From the NCBI GenBank assembly GCA_050916095.1, contig CP050901.1:3410001-3474000 (forward strand): a DNA stretch of 64,000 nt, given 5' to 3'. The translations under genes were made by a program, and so were the position numbers. Shown here one piece after another: positions 45,640 through 54,408 of the stretch (positions are counted from its first letter, which is position 1; every line of letters starts with the position of its first letter). Source of the stretch: JANPCX01 sp050916095. GTDB taxonomy: Bacteria; Pseudomonadota; Gammaproteobacteria; Burkholderiales; Burkholderiaceae_C. The notes under the pieces are model-generated. The model worked only from the letters and a program-made list of their open reading frames with translations. It had not been told where the DNA came from and did not search any database.

Positions 45640-46641
45640 ATGCACCGCATCTTCAATCGCCCACACCTGCTGCTCAGCGCCATTTTCGGGTTGTTCACCG
45701 CCCTTTGCTTGCCACTGACTGCCCAAGCCCAAGCCTGGCCCGCCAAACCCATCCGCTGGGTGGTGGCCTTCCCGGCCGGTGGTGGCTCTGATTTTTTAGC
45801 ACGCCAGTTGGCACCACAGCTTGGTAAACAACTCGGGCAGCCCATCGTCATCGACAACCGCCCTGGCGCGGCCGGCATGATAGGCACGGACAATGCGGCC
45901 AAGTCCGCCCCCGACGGCTACACCATGGTGACAGGAGACAACGGTGCCATGGTGTTTCACACCGCCATGTATAAAAAAGTGCCATACGACCCGCAAGACT
46001 TCGCGCCTGTGGGTTTCATGGCACGTTTCCCCCTCATCCTCGCGGTACACCCCAGTGCAGGTTTCAGCAGCGCCCAACAGTTGATCGACGAACTCAAGAA
46101 GAGTCCCGGCAAGTACAGCTATGCCTCACCAGGCCTGGGCAGCCCGCACCACTTGGCGATGGAGCTCTTCAAGAGCCGCACCAATACCTACGTCCTGCAC
46201 GTGCCCTACCGTGGCACAGCGGCAGCAGTGCAGGACGTGATCGGAGGTCAAGTGCCGATGATGGTGCTCGACACGGCCGCCGGCCTGCCGCAAATCCGGG
46301 GCGGCAAGGTCAAGGCCTTGGCGGTGATGTCCAAGAAACGGCTGCCCACCCTGCCCGATGTACCAACATTGGACGAGCTGGCCGCCGGCAACAACCTCAA
46401 AGGTTTTGAGGTCACCGCATGGCAAGGCCTGTTCGTGCCCAAAGGCACACCCGCAGACATCGTCTCCAAACTGACCGTGGAGATGAAAAAAGCCATCACC
46501 TTGCCCGAGGTGCGTTCCAGGCTCGAAGACTTTGGCCTGGAGGTGGTGCCCACCGATGGGCCTGCGCTTTCCGCATTCATTGCCGTGGAGACCAAGTTTT
46601 GGCATGCGCTGATCAAAGAACGAAAGTTGTCTGCGGAGTAG
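45640..46641 (+). CDS. Bug family tripartite-tricarboxylate-transporter receptor
   Basis: 333 aa. A signal peptide ends at A-Q-A-Q-A (about residue 33), then W-P-A-K-P-I-R-W-V-V-A-F-P-A-G-G-G-S and the D-N-R-P-G-A-A-G signature of the Bug family. It should bind a small carboxylate or similar ligand in the periplasm. No TctA/TctB membrane partner is adjacent, as is usual for Bug genes in Burkholderiales. ATG 45640 has GGAG upstream. Confidence 0.94.
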   Translation: MHRIFNRPHLLLSAIFGLFTALCLPLTAQAQAWPAKPIRWVVAFPAGGGSDFLARQLAPQLGKQLGQPIVIDNRPGAAGMIGTDNAAKSAPDGYTMVTGDNGAMVFHTAMYKKVPYDPQDFAPVGFMARFPLILAVHPSAGFSSAQQLIDELKKSPGKYSYASPGLGSPHHLAMELFKSRTNTYVLHVPYRGTAAAVQDVIGGQVPMMVLDTAAGLPQIRGGKVKALAVMSKKRLPTLPDVPTLDELAAGNNLKGFEVTAWQGLFVPKGTPADIVSKLTVEMKKAITLPEVRSRLEDFGLEVVPTDGPALSAFIAVETKFWHALIKERKLSAE

Positions 46642-46680
46642 AGCCAAAAAGGCGCTGGAGCCAACCCTTCGACACAGACC

Positions 46681-47460
46681 ATGCCGCGTTTCGCTGCCAA
46701 CCTCTCAATGCTCTTTTGTGAGCACCCCTTTCTCGACCGCTTCGAGCAAGCGGCGAAAGCGGGTTTTCAGGCGGTGGAGTTTCAGTTCCCTTACGCCTTC
46801 GCCGCCACCGACATTCAACAACGCCTGCAAGACCACGGTCTGCAGGCCGTGCTGCACAACCTGCCCGCTGGCGATTGGCAAGCCGGGGAACGTGGCATTG
46901 CCTGCCACCCCGACCGGGTGGAAGAATTCAAAACGGGGGTGAAAGAGGCCCTGCACTACGCCCAGGTGCTAGGCGTGCAGCAGCTCAATTGTTTAGCAGG
47001 CAAAGCACCGCTGAACGTGGCCGACGATGTCGTGCGCAGCACCTTGGTCAATAACCTGCGTCATGCAGCCCAGACACTGCAAGACGAGGGCTTGAAGCTG
47101 CTGATTGAGCCCATCAACACCTTCGACATTCCTGGCTTCTACGTGAACCGAACACAACAAGCGGCCAGCATCTTGGATGAGGTCGGCGCGGCCAACGTCT
47201 TCATTCAATACGACGTCTACCACGCTCAGCGGATGGAGGGCGAGTTGGCCGCCACGCTACAAGGCCATTTGCACCGCATCGCCCACATCCAAGTGGCCGA
47301 CAACCCTGGTCGGCATGAACCTGGCAGCGGAGAAATCAACTTTTCTTATTTGTTTGCTCAACTCGACCGCATCGGCTACCCAGGCTGGGTGGGCTGCGAG
47401 TACCACCCGGCTGACGAAACCGAAACAGGCCTGTCTTGGCGGCATGCGCTCGTGCCATGA
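46681..47460 (+). CDS. hyi: Hydroxypyruvate isomerase
   Basis: 259 aa TIM-barrel of the AP endonuclease 2/xylose isomerase-like family. The N-terminus P-R-F-A-A-N-L-S-M-L-F, E-P-I-N-T, Q-Y-D-V-Y-H and G-C-E-Y-H-P are the Hyi signature residues that bind the metal and substrate. The enzyme interconverts hydroxypyruvate and tartronate semialdehyde in glyoxylate metabolism. It is convergent with icmF across a repeat-filled gap. Confidence 0.92.
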   Translation: MPRFAANLSMLFCEHPFLDRFEQAAKAGFQAVEFQFPYAFAATDIQQRLQDHGLQAVLHNLPAGDWQAGERGIACHPDRVEEFKTGVKEALHYAQVLGVQQLNCLAGKAPLNVADDVVRSTLVNNLRHAAQTLQDEGLKLLIEPINTFDIPGFYVNRTQQAASILDEVGAANVFIQYDVYHAQRMEGELAATLQGHLHRIAHIQVADNPGRHEPGSGEINFSYLFAQLDRIGYPGWVGCEYHPADETETGLSWRHALVP

Positions 47461-47505
47461 CCCGCACGCCAATCCATCCCCATTCGGTGACCTTCTATTC
47501 AACTT

Positions 47506-47622
47506 ATGGATATTGACCTTATTCACGACAAGCTCCAGGCCGTTCGCCCTGAGCATTCGACTGGGCTCAGGACGGGACCTGCCGAAGGGTCAGCCCGAAC
47601 GGTGTTTGGTGTCCCATTTACT
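47506..47622. repeat. Composite REP-like element (copy 1)
   Basis: A left flank like ATTGACCTTATTCACGAC leads into CGTTCGCCCTGAG, then a reverse-oriented core ending CCCGAACGGTG and a right flank like TTGGTGTCCCA. The same order of flank-core-core-flank is found at 58948-59085 (inverted) and 61860-62014. It lies in the 589-bp gap after hyi. Confidence 0.8.
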
Positions 47623-47730
47623 CATAAGTCAGAAATTTAGAAGACAGAATTTTCTGCACTTTCTGAAACTCTCTCGTGTCGCGACTAGCCCACGTCCGTT
47701 CGCCCTGACCCTTCGGCAGGCTCAGGACTA

Positions 47731-47913
47731 AGAGCCGCTAACAAAACCGTTCGGGCTGAGCTTGTCGAAGCCAGCGTGTGCCTCGGTGCAAGGCCCTTCG
47801 ACCTCGGGGCGAACGGTGTATGCAGTGTTTTGTTAGCGGCTCTAAAGGCAAGTCGAAGGGCTTTGACCGAGGCACACGCTGGCTTCGACAGGCTCAGCCC
47901 GAACGGAGTTTTT
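47731..47913. repeat. Nested inverted REP-like element
   Basis: Perfect 17-bp inverted ends AGAGCCGCTAACAAAAC (47731-47747 and 47827-47843) enclose a REP pair. A second, roughly 60-bp inverted copy (47743-47802 against 47852-47913, including CCAGCGTGTGCCTCGG) overlaps it, so the unit looks like a partial inverted duplication. A lone REP half lies at 47691-47729. The rest of the gap up to 48049 holds nothing else. Confidence 0.8.
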
Positions 47914-48049
47914 GTTGTGACTTTTAAAACGTCAATCGCTAAAGCATCGCTCTTGTCCGCTTGGTTTCTGACTTATGAGTATGTCAGGCTCAACAGGATA
48001 GAACAGTCAACCATTGCACGGCGCAGGCGGTAGCAGCGTCGTGAACGCT

Positions 48050-51000
48050 TCACATGCTGCGTCGGTACTGCCCGCCCACCTCGAACAAAGCATTGGTGAT
48101 CTGGCCCAGGCTGCATACGCGCACCGCATCCATCAGTACCTCGAACACGTTGTCGTTGTCGATCACGGCCTGCTGCAAGCGTTGCAACATGGCGGGTGTC
48201 TCAGCCGCGTGTCCGCTTTGAAACTCGGCCAAGCGCTTGAGTTGACTTTGTTTTTCGTCATGGGTAGAGCGCGCCAACTCCAAGACGGAGGGTGTGGGAT
48301 CACCGTGCGGATTGCGGAAGGTGTTGACACCAATGATGGGGTACTCGCCCGTGTGTTTGAGCATTTCGTAGTGCATGCTTTCTTCTTGAATTTGACTGCG
48401 CTGGTGGCCGGTTTCCATGGCACCGAGCACGCCGCCGCGTTCTGATATTTTTTCGAATTCTTTGAGCACGGCTTCTTCCACGAGTTCGGTCAGTTCTTCG
48501 ATGATGAAAGCACCTTGGTTGGGGTTTTCATTTTTGGCCAAGCCCCACTCACGGTTGATGATGAGCTGAATCGCCATGGCACGGCGCACGCTGTCTTCCG
48601 TAGGCGTGGTGATGGCTTCGTCGAAGGCATTGGTGTGCAGGCTGTTGCAGTTGTCGTAGATGGCGATCAAGGCCTGCAAGGTGGTGCGGATGTCGTTGAA
48701 CTGAATCTCTTGCGCATGCAGGCTGCGGCCCGAGGTTTGCACGTGGTATTTGAGTTTTTGGCTGCGTTCGTTGGCCCCATAACGGTCACGCATCGCCACG
48801 GCCCAGATGCGGCGCGCCACACGGCCGAGCACGGTGTATTCCGGGTCCATGCCATTGCTGAAGAAAAAGCTCAGGTTGGGCGCGAAGTCGTCAATGTGCA
48901 TGCCGCGCGCCAAGTAAGCCTCGACAAAAGTGAACCCATTGCTCAAGGTGAAAGCCAATTGGCTGACAGGGTTGGCCCCTGCTTCGGCAATGTGGTACCC
49001 GCTGATACTCACCGAGTAAAAGTTGCGCACCTGGTGCTGCACAAAATACTGGGCGATGTCGCCCATCACCTTGAGTGAAAACTCGGTGGAGAAGATGCAG
49101 GTGTTTTGGCCCTGGTCTTCTTTCAAGATGTCGGCCTGCACCGTGCCGCGCACGTTTTGCAGCACCCAGGCGCGGATTTTTTGCGCTTCGTCTGGGGTGG
49201 GCATGCGGCCGTTGTCCGCTTTGAATTTATCCAGTTGCTGGTCGATGGCGGTGTTCATGAACATGGCCAAAATCGTGGGCGCGGGGCCGTTGATGGTCAT
49301 GCTCACGCTGGTGTTGGGGTTGGACAAATCAAACCCCGAGTAGAGCACCTTCATGTCGTCGAGCGTGGCAATGCTCACCCCCGAGTTGCCCACCTTGCCG
49401 TAGATGTCGGGGCGAACCGCAGGGTCGTTGCCATAGAGGGTGACCGAGTCAAATGCGGTGGACAGGCGTTTGGCCGCCATGCCCTCAGACAGCAATTTGA
49501 AGCGTTTGTTGGTGCGAAAGGCATCGCCCTCACCGGCGAACATGCGCGTGGGGTCTTCGCCTTCACGCTTGAAGGCAAAGGTGCCAGCGGTGTAGGGAAA
49601 ACTGCCGGGCACGTTGTCCAGCAGCAGCCACTTCAAGATCTCGCCGTGGTCCTCGAATGCGGGCAGCGCGACCTTGCGCACCTTGGTTCCGCTCAGCGAG
49701 GTGGTGGTGAGTTGTGTGCGGATTTCTTTGTCGCGAATCTTCACCACATACTCATCACCCGCATATGCGTGCTGCATGTCAGGCCACTGGGCCAGCAGTT
49801 GTTGGTTGCCCACGTCGAGTTGTTGCAAGCGTTTGGCAGCGAGTTCGCCCAATGCTTGAACGGCATTGGTTTTCTCGGGATTGGCTTCAACCAACATGCG
49901 GGCCGACTCGTTCAACTGCTGAATTTGCCGGGCCAAGGTCGCTTGCGCACGAGCGGCTTTTTTGTAGCCCCGCACTGCGTCGGCAATCTCGGCCAAATAA
50001 CGCACACGGCTACCGGGCACGATGGGCACTTGATGGGTGCTGTGGCGGGTGGCAACCTGCGGCAAGCGGCTCTCGGTGGTTTGAAGTCCCAAGCTCACCA
50101 AACGCGGCAGCAAGGCCTGGTAGAGCGCCGTCACGCCATCGTCGTTGAAGCGGCTGGCCATGGTGCCAAACACGGGCATGGCGTCTGGCTTGGTGTTCCA
50201 GGCCTCAAAGTTGCGCTGCACTTGTTTGGCGACATCACGCAAGGCGTCGAGTGCGCCTTTGCGGTCGAATTTGTTGATGGCCACGAATTCGGCGAAGTCC
50301 AGCATGTCGATTTTTTCCAGCTGACTGGCGGCGCCGAACTCGGGCGTCATCACATACATCGGCACGTCCACCAACGGCACGATGGCGGCATCACCTTGGC
50401 CGATGCCTGATGTTTCCACGATGATCAGATCGAACCCTGCCACCTTGCAGGCGGCCAGCACATCGGGCAGGGCTTGGCTGATTTCGCTGCCGAAGTCACG
50501 GGTGGCGAGGGACCGCATGAAGACCCCCCCTTTCGCCGTTCGGGCTGAGCCTGTCGAAGCCTGGTCGGAACGCGACGACCCTTCGGCAAGTCCTGTCCTG
50601 AGCCCCGTCGAAGGGTCAGGGCGAACCGAGCCCTTCCCCCGTTCGGGCTGAGCTTGTCGAAGCCCTGATGGCACGCCTGGTCCTTCGACAGGCCTGTCCT
50701 GAGCCCCGTCGAAGGGCTCAGACCGAACGGGTGAGGAAGTCCAAGGGCCGATGGCGTTCATGCGGATGCGGTCACCAAGCAAGGCACCACCGCTCTTGCG
50801 ACGCGAGGGATCGATGCTGATGACGGCCATCTGCAGCGCGTCGCCTTGGTCCAGGCGCAAACGGCGGATCAATTCGTCGGTGAGAGACGATTTGCCCGCG
50901 CCGCCCGTGCCGGTGATACCCAGCACGGGTGTTTTGACGCCCGCCGCTGCTGCGTTCAGTTCCGCCACCAAGGCCGCAGGCGCTTGACGATTTTCCAAGG

Positions 51001-51544
51001 CGGTGAGCAACTGCGCCAGGGCGCGTCGATTGACTTCATCGCTTCCTTGAATGGCGGCGAGGGTTTGCGGCGCAAACACGCACAGGTCGCGGTCGCAGCG
51101 TTTCACCATCTCGCCGATCATGCCCTGCAGACCCATGCGCTGGCCGTCTTCTGGGCTGTAGATGCGGGTGACGCCATAGGCTTGCAACTCGGCGATCTCA
51201 GACGGCACGATGACGCCGCCACCACCGCCAAAAACTTGAATGTGGGCACCACCCCGCGCACGCAGCAAGTCCACCATGTACTTGAAATACTCCACATGGC
51301 CGCCCTGGTAGGAGCTGATGGCAATGCCTTGCACGTCTTCTTGCAACGCGGCCGAGACCACCTCATCGACCGAGCGGTTGTGCCCCAGATGAATCACCTC
51401 GGCACCCATGCCTTGCAAGATACGCCGCATGATGTTGATGGCTGCGTCGTGACCGTCAAAGAGGCTTGCAGCGGTGACGAAACGCACCTTGTGAACGGGA
51501 CGGTATTGGGCGAGCGCCTTGTATTCGGCGGACAAGTCGGTCAT
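48050..51544 (-). CDS. icmF: IcmF, fused isobutyryl-CoA mutase (B12-dependent)
   Basis: 1164 aa. The order is B12-binding domain (D-G-H-D at 30-33, S-S-Y-Q-G-G-H), a MeaB-like G domain (P-loop G-T-G-G-A-G-K-S near residue 213, N-K-F-D later) and the mutase TIM barrel plus small domain. IcmF interconverts isobutyryl-CoA and n-butyryl-CoA, with built-in GTPase repair chaperone. Residues about 269-340 (DNA 50525-50740) match REP-like repeats rather than protein family sequence and interrupt the G domain in frame between N-A-I-G-P-W and V-F-M-R-S-L. The start 51544 has GGAAAG upstream. Isobutyryl versus other acyl-CoA substrates cannot be read here. Confidence 0.92.
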   Translation of the reverse strand: MTDLSAEYKALAQYRPVHKVRFVTAASLFDGHDAAINIMRRILQGMGAEVIHLGHNRSVDEVVSAALQEDVQGIAISSYQGGHVEYFKYMVDLLRARGGAHIQVFGGGGGVIVPSEIAELQAYGVTRIYSPEDGQRMGLQGMIGEMVKRCDRDLCVFAPQTLAAIQGSDEVNRRALAQLLTALENRQAPAALVAELNAAAAGVKTPVLGITGTGGAGKSSLTDELIRRLRLDQGDALQMAVISIDPSRRKSGGALLGDRIRMNAIGPWTSSPVRSEPFDGAQDRPVEGPGVPSGLRQAQPERGKGSVRPDPSTGLRTGLAEGSSRSDQASTGSARTAKGGVFMRSLATRDFGSEISQALPDVLAACKVAGFDLIIVETSGIGQGDAAIVPLVDVPMYVMTPEFGAASQLEKIDMLDFAEFVAINKFDRKGALDALRDVAKQVQRNFEAWNTKPDAMPVFGTMASRFNDDGVTALYQALLPRLVSLGLQTTESRLPQVATRHSTHQVPIVPGSRVRYLAEIADAVRGYKKAARAQATLARQIQQLNESARMLVEANPEKTNAVQALGELAAKRLQQLDVGNQQLLAQWPDMQHAYAGDEYVVKIRDKEIRTQLTTTSLSGTKVRKVALPAFEDHGEILKWLLLDNVPGSFPYTAGTFAFKREGEDPTRMFAGEGDAFRTNKRFKLLSEGMAAKRLSTAFDSVTLYGNDPAVRPDIYGKVGNSGVSIATLDDMKVLYSGFDLSNPNTSVSMTINGPAPTILAMFMNTAIDQQLDKFKADNGRMPTPDEAQKIRAWVLQNVRGTVQADILKEDQGQNTCIFSTEFSLKVMGDIAQYFVQHQVRNFYSVSISGYHIAEAGANPVSQLAFTLSNGFTFVEAYLARGMHIDDFAPNLSFFFSNGMDPEYTVLGRVARRIWAVAMRDRYGANERSQKLKYHVQTSGRSLHAQEIQFNDIRTTLQALIAIYDNCNSLHTNAFDEAITTPTEDSVRRAMAIQLIINREWGLAKNENPNQGAFIIEELTELVEEAVLKEFEKISERGGVLGAMETGHQRSQIQEESMHYEMLKHTGEYPIIGVNTFRNPHGDPTPSVLELARSTHDEKQSQLKRLAEFQSGHAAETPAMLQRLQQAVIDNDNVFEVLMDAVRVCSLGQITNALFEVGGQYRRSM
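50525..50740. repeat. REP-like repeats inside icmF
   Basis: About 216 bp made of alternating copies of CGTTCGGGCTGAGC, CTGTCGAAG and CCTTCGACAGGC, in both orientations. The length is a multiple of three and has no stop in the icmF frame, so the reading frame continues across it. The same family occurs in intergenic DNA throughout the right half of the window. Confidence 0.93.
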
Positions 51545-51574
51545 GGTTTTTCTTTCCAATTTGACGCGGTGGCG

Positions 51575-52426
51575 TCAGGTCACTTTCAGTCCCTTGAGCG
51601 CCGGGTTGGCCGGAGGAAAACGGAGCTGAAGTTGGCTCAGGGTTTGGTGAACCAAGAGGGCGATCATCAAATTGCGATGGGTTTTCGAGTCAGCCGGCAC
51701 CACCGTCCACGGGGCCCAAGCGGTGCCGGTGGCCTGGATCATGTCGGCGTAGGCAGCTTGGTAGGCATCCCACTGTTTTCGTGCCTCCAAGTCACTGGCA
51801 GCGAACTTCCACTGTTTGGTGGGGTCGTCGAGGCGGGCCATCAAACGTTCGCGCTGTTCATCTTTGGAGATGTGCAGAAAAAACTTGCAGATGACGGTGC
51901 CTGTCTCTGTGAGCATTCTTTCAAAGTCATTGATGTGTGCGTAACGCTGCTTGGTTTGTGCGGGCGTGATCCATCCATTGACCGGTGGAACCAGCACGTC
52001 TTCGTAGTGGCTGCGGTTGAAGATCATGACCTCGCCGGCACGCGGCACTTGCGCATGGATGCGCCACAAATAGTCGTGGGCACGCTCGTCTTCCGTCGGT
52101 GCTTTCCAGCCTACGGTGTGTACCCCGAGGGGGCTCATTTGGCCAAACACGCTGCGGATGGTGCCGTCTTTTCCACTGGTGTCTGTGCCTTGCAGGATTA
52201 CCAGCAACTTGTAACGTTTGTCTGCGAAAAACAGGTTCTGTAAACCATCGAGTTCCGTCGCCAGTTTTTGAACCTGGGTTTGGTCCGCAGTTTTGTCACC
52301 GCTGCTGAAGGGTTTGCTACGCGGGTCAATGGTGCCGAGATTGAACGGCGCTGCTTTGGCGTGGCTCGCTGTGGCACAGCGAAACCCGTCCCATGGCACG
52401 GTTGTCGGTTTTTTTTCTGTGGCCAT
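51575..52426 (-). CDS. Polyphosphate kinase 2 family protein
   Basis: 283 aa. Walker A Q-G-T-D-T-S-G-K-D-G-T, the R-S-H-Y-E-D-V-L loop and a C-terminal helical region identify PPK2. Members move phosphate between polyphosphate and nucleotides; the class (ADP, GDP or AMP acceptor) is not decided from sequence. ATG 52426 was chosen by family length. It lies 30 nt upstream of icmF, so the two are probably one transcript starting near 52.5 kb. Confidence 0.93.
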   Translation of the reverse strand: MATEKKPTTVPWDGFRCATASHAKAAPFNLGTIDPRSKPFSSGDKTADQTQVQKLATELDGLQNLFFADKRYKLLVILQGTDTSGKDGTIRSVFGQMSPLGVHTVGWKAPTEDERAHDYLWRIHAQVPRAGEVMIFNRSHYEDVLVPPVNGWITPAQTKQRYAHINDFERMLTETGTVICKFFLHISKDEQRERLMARLDDPTKQWKFAASDLEARKQWDAYQAAYADMIQATGTAWAPWTVVPADSKTHRNLMIALLVHQTLSQLQLRFPPANPALKGLKVT

Positions 52427-52496
52427 GGGTGTCCCCTTGTTGTTTGAGAAAGTCGGCACGTTGACCGAACCCGTTCTTTGCGATTTTGAAGCCTAG

Positions 52497-52512
52497 TTGA
52501 CGTATACGTCAA
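52497..52512. promoter_or_regulatory. Palindromic operator candidate at ppk2-icmF promoter
   Basis: TTGACGTATACGTCAA is a perfect 16-bp palindrome 71 bp upstream of ppk2 and 79 bp upstream of the opposite gene. Similar ACGT-containing palindromes are described for regulators of branched-chain amino acid and acyl-CoA catabolism in proteobacteria, which would suit icmF. The regulator is not in the window. Confidence 0.45.
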
Positions 52513-52590
52513 TTACAAATCGACCGTCAGTCGCCCGTGGCAAACCCTGCCCCCGTCCCGAAGACTGATTTCGGTTGCACAATTCGATTC

Positions 52591-53255
52591 GTGAATACTC
52601 AGTCCATCTTGTACAAAACCGCAGACGGTGTTGCCGAAATGTCCACCCGTGCACGCCGCTTGAGCCAGCGGCACCGAACGGTGCTGTTTTTGATCGACGG
52701 CAAACGCAGCGTGGCGGAGGTGCAGCGCATGGCCCTCGCAGCAGGTGCTTCCGAGTTGCTTCTGGACGAACTGCTGTCACTGGGCCTCGTTGCCGTGTAC
52801 GAACACAGCATCACAGACGACGCACCAGCAGACGTGTCAGCGGCAAACAGCGGCTCGGTGCCTGACATTCCGATCGACGACTCATTGCTCCCCCCCTGCC
52901 ACCGTTGCAAGCCAACAGCACCGCACAACCGCCCCTGGATCTGCCGGTGCTTCAAGCCGTGATAGAAGAGGTCCACGAGGCCAGCCAGAGCAAACACAGC
53001 GGCTTTGACTTCTCCAATGACGACCCTTTGGGCCAAGCCAAAGACATGCTGATTCGCGCCGTTCAGGAAGAAGCGCCTGTCACAGGTGCGCTCACATTGC
53101 TGCGTCTTCGCCGGGCCCAGTCCATTGAAAGCGTCAACAACTTGTTGGAAGAAGTGGAGCAGCGCATCAACAAACCCAACCGCACGTTGCTGACACAGCA
53201 GTTGATGAGCAATGTCAGACAACTGCTCATCCTGGCATCCAGTCGCCCACAATGA
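52591..53255 (+). pseudogene. Conserved small protein gene with frameshift in a C tract
   Basis: Frame 1 from GTG 52591 (starts N-T-Q-S-I-L-Y-K) runs to the end of the P-I-D-D-S-L-L-P-P segment and then ends soon after at 52962. A second frame, 52905-53255, continues L-Q-A-N-S-T and is the natural C-terminal half (E-E-A-P-V-T-G-A-L-T-L-L-R-L-R-R). Adding one C to the 7-C run at 52890-52896 joins both into one protein of about 221 aa. It could be a real frameshift, phase variation or a homopolymer error. The protein is helical and soluble; function unknown. It overlaps coaX by 4 nt. Confidence 0.7.
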
Positions 53256-54049
53256 CCCCCGCACGCTTCTTGGCCATTGACGTTGGGAATACCCGACTCA
53301 AGTGGGCAGAGTACGACTCCCCTCACCGTGGCGCAGCGCTGTTGCGCCACGGGGCGGTGTTTCTGGAGAACATCGACCAGCTGGCAGACACCGACTGGAA
53401 GGGCTTGCAAGCTCCGACCAGCATGCTCGGTTGTGTGGTCGCCGGAGAGGGCGTGCGGCGGCGTGTTGAAGAACAAATGGACATGTGGGAACTGCAACCC
53501 AAGTGGGTGGTGCCCAGCGCACAAGCCGGTGGCGTACTCAATGGCTACGACCACCCCAACCGTTTAGGGTGCGACCGTTTTGTGGCCCTCATCGGTGCAC
53601 GGCAGCGCGTGCTGGCACAGGGCATGGAACGCCCGGCTTTGGTGGTCATGGTGGGCACCGCCGTCACGGTGGACGCACTGGACGCCCAGGGGCGTTTTTT
53701 GGGAGGGCTGATACTGCCCGGCTTTGGCCTGATGCTGCGCGCACTGGAGCACGGCACAGCAGGCCTGAAAGTGCCCACGGGTGAGGTGGTTGATTTCCCT
53801 ACCAACACGAGTGATGCCCTGATGAGCGGTGGTGCCAACGCCATTGCGGGTGCCGTGGAGCGCATCCATCGTTTGCTCTTGCAACGCACCTGCCAAACAC
53901 CAGCCCTCTTCATGACAGGCGGCGCGGCCGTCAAGCTGGCCCCCATCACCGACCTGCCCTTTGACACCATCGACACCCTTATTTTTGAAGGTTTGCTGCA
54001 TTTGCAAGCTGAACGGCAACAAGAGGGTTTGGCATCCAAGGTTTTTTGA
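53252..54049 (+). CDS. coaX: Type III pantothenate kinase
   Basis: 265 aa. D-V-G-N-T near residue 10, G-T-A-V-T-V-D-A and L-I-L-P-G-F are the ASKHA-fold signature of CoaX, which phosphorylates pantothenate in coenzyme A synthesis. ATG overlaps the TGA of the frameshifted gene (ATGA). Length is typical. In many betaproteobacteria a biotin-protein ligase gene precedes it; here it is not seen. Confidence 0.94.
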   Translation: MTPARFLAIDVGNTRLKWAEYDSPHRGAALLRHGAVFLENIDQLADTDWKGLQAPTSMLGCVVAGEGVRRRVEEQMDMWELQPKWVVPSAQAGGVLNGYDHPNRLGCDRFVALIGARQRVLAQGMERPALVVMVGTAVTVDALDAQGRFLGGLILPGFGLMLRALEHGTAGLKVPTGEVVDFPTNTSDALMSGGANAIAGAVERIHRLLLQRTCQTPALFMTGGAAVKLAPITDLPFDTIDTLIFEGLLHLQAERQQEGLASKVF

Positions 54050-54075
54050 GCGCCTGCGCACTTGCAGCTTCGAGC

Positions 54076-54342
54076 CACGCCCCCAGGGACCTGAAGGAGC
54101 CCCTTCGTGACTCCTGGGGATGAGAAAACTTGGGAGCGGCCCGGCGTTTCTTTTGTGGCCCCCTGACCTGCCGCTTCGCGTCAGGCCCCCAGGGACCTGA
54201 AGGAGCCCCTTCGTGACTCCTGGGGATGAGAAAACTTGGGAGCGGCCCGGCGTTTCTTTTGTGGCCCCCTGACCTGCCGCTTCGCGTCAGGCCCCCCGAG
54301 GGGGATGAGAAAACTTGGGAGCGGCCCGGCGTTTTCTCATGA
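54076..54342. repeat. Tandem repeat, about three copies, same family as 18.9 kb
   Basis: Units contain GATGAGAAAACTTGGGAG, CGGCCCGGCG and GTTTCTT, the reverse complement of the 18936-19176 family. The GAGAAAAC and GTTTTCTC arms form a hairpin. Two copies carry an extra block (GGGACCTGAAGGAGCCCC). Unit starts are 54121, 54227 and 54306. It fills most of the 359-bp gap between coaX and nasT and may act as a terminator for coaX. Confidence 0.88.
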
Positions 54343-54408
54343 ACTCTGTCCCGTCCGTTGGCTTGCTCCTCTACAAACAAGCTGCGGCATAAATCTTGCC
54401 AATTGACC

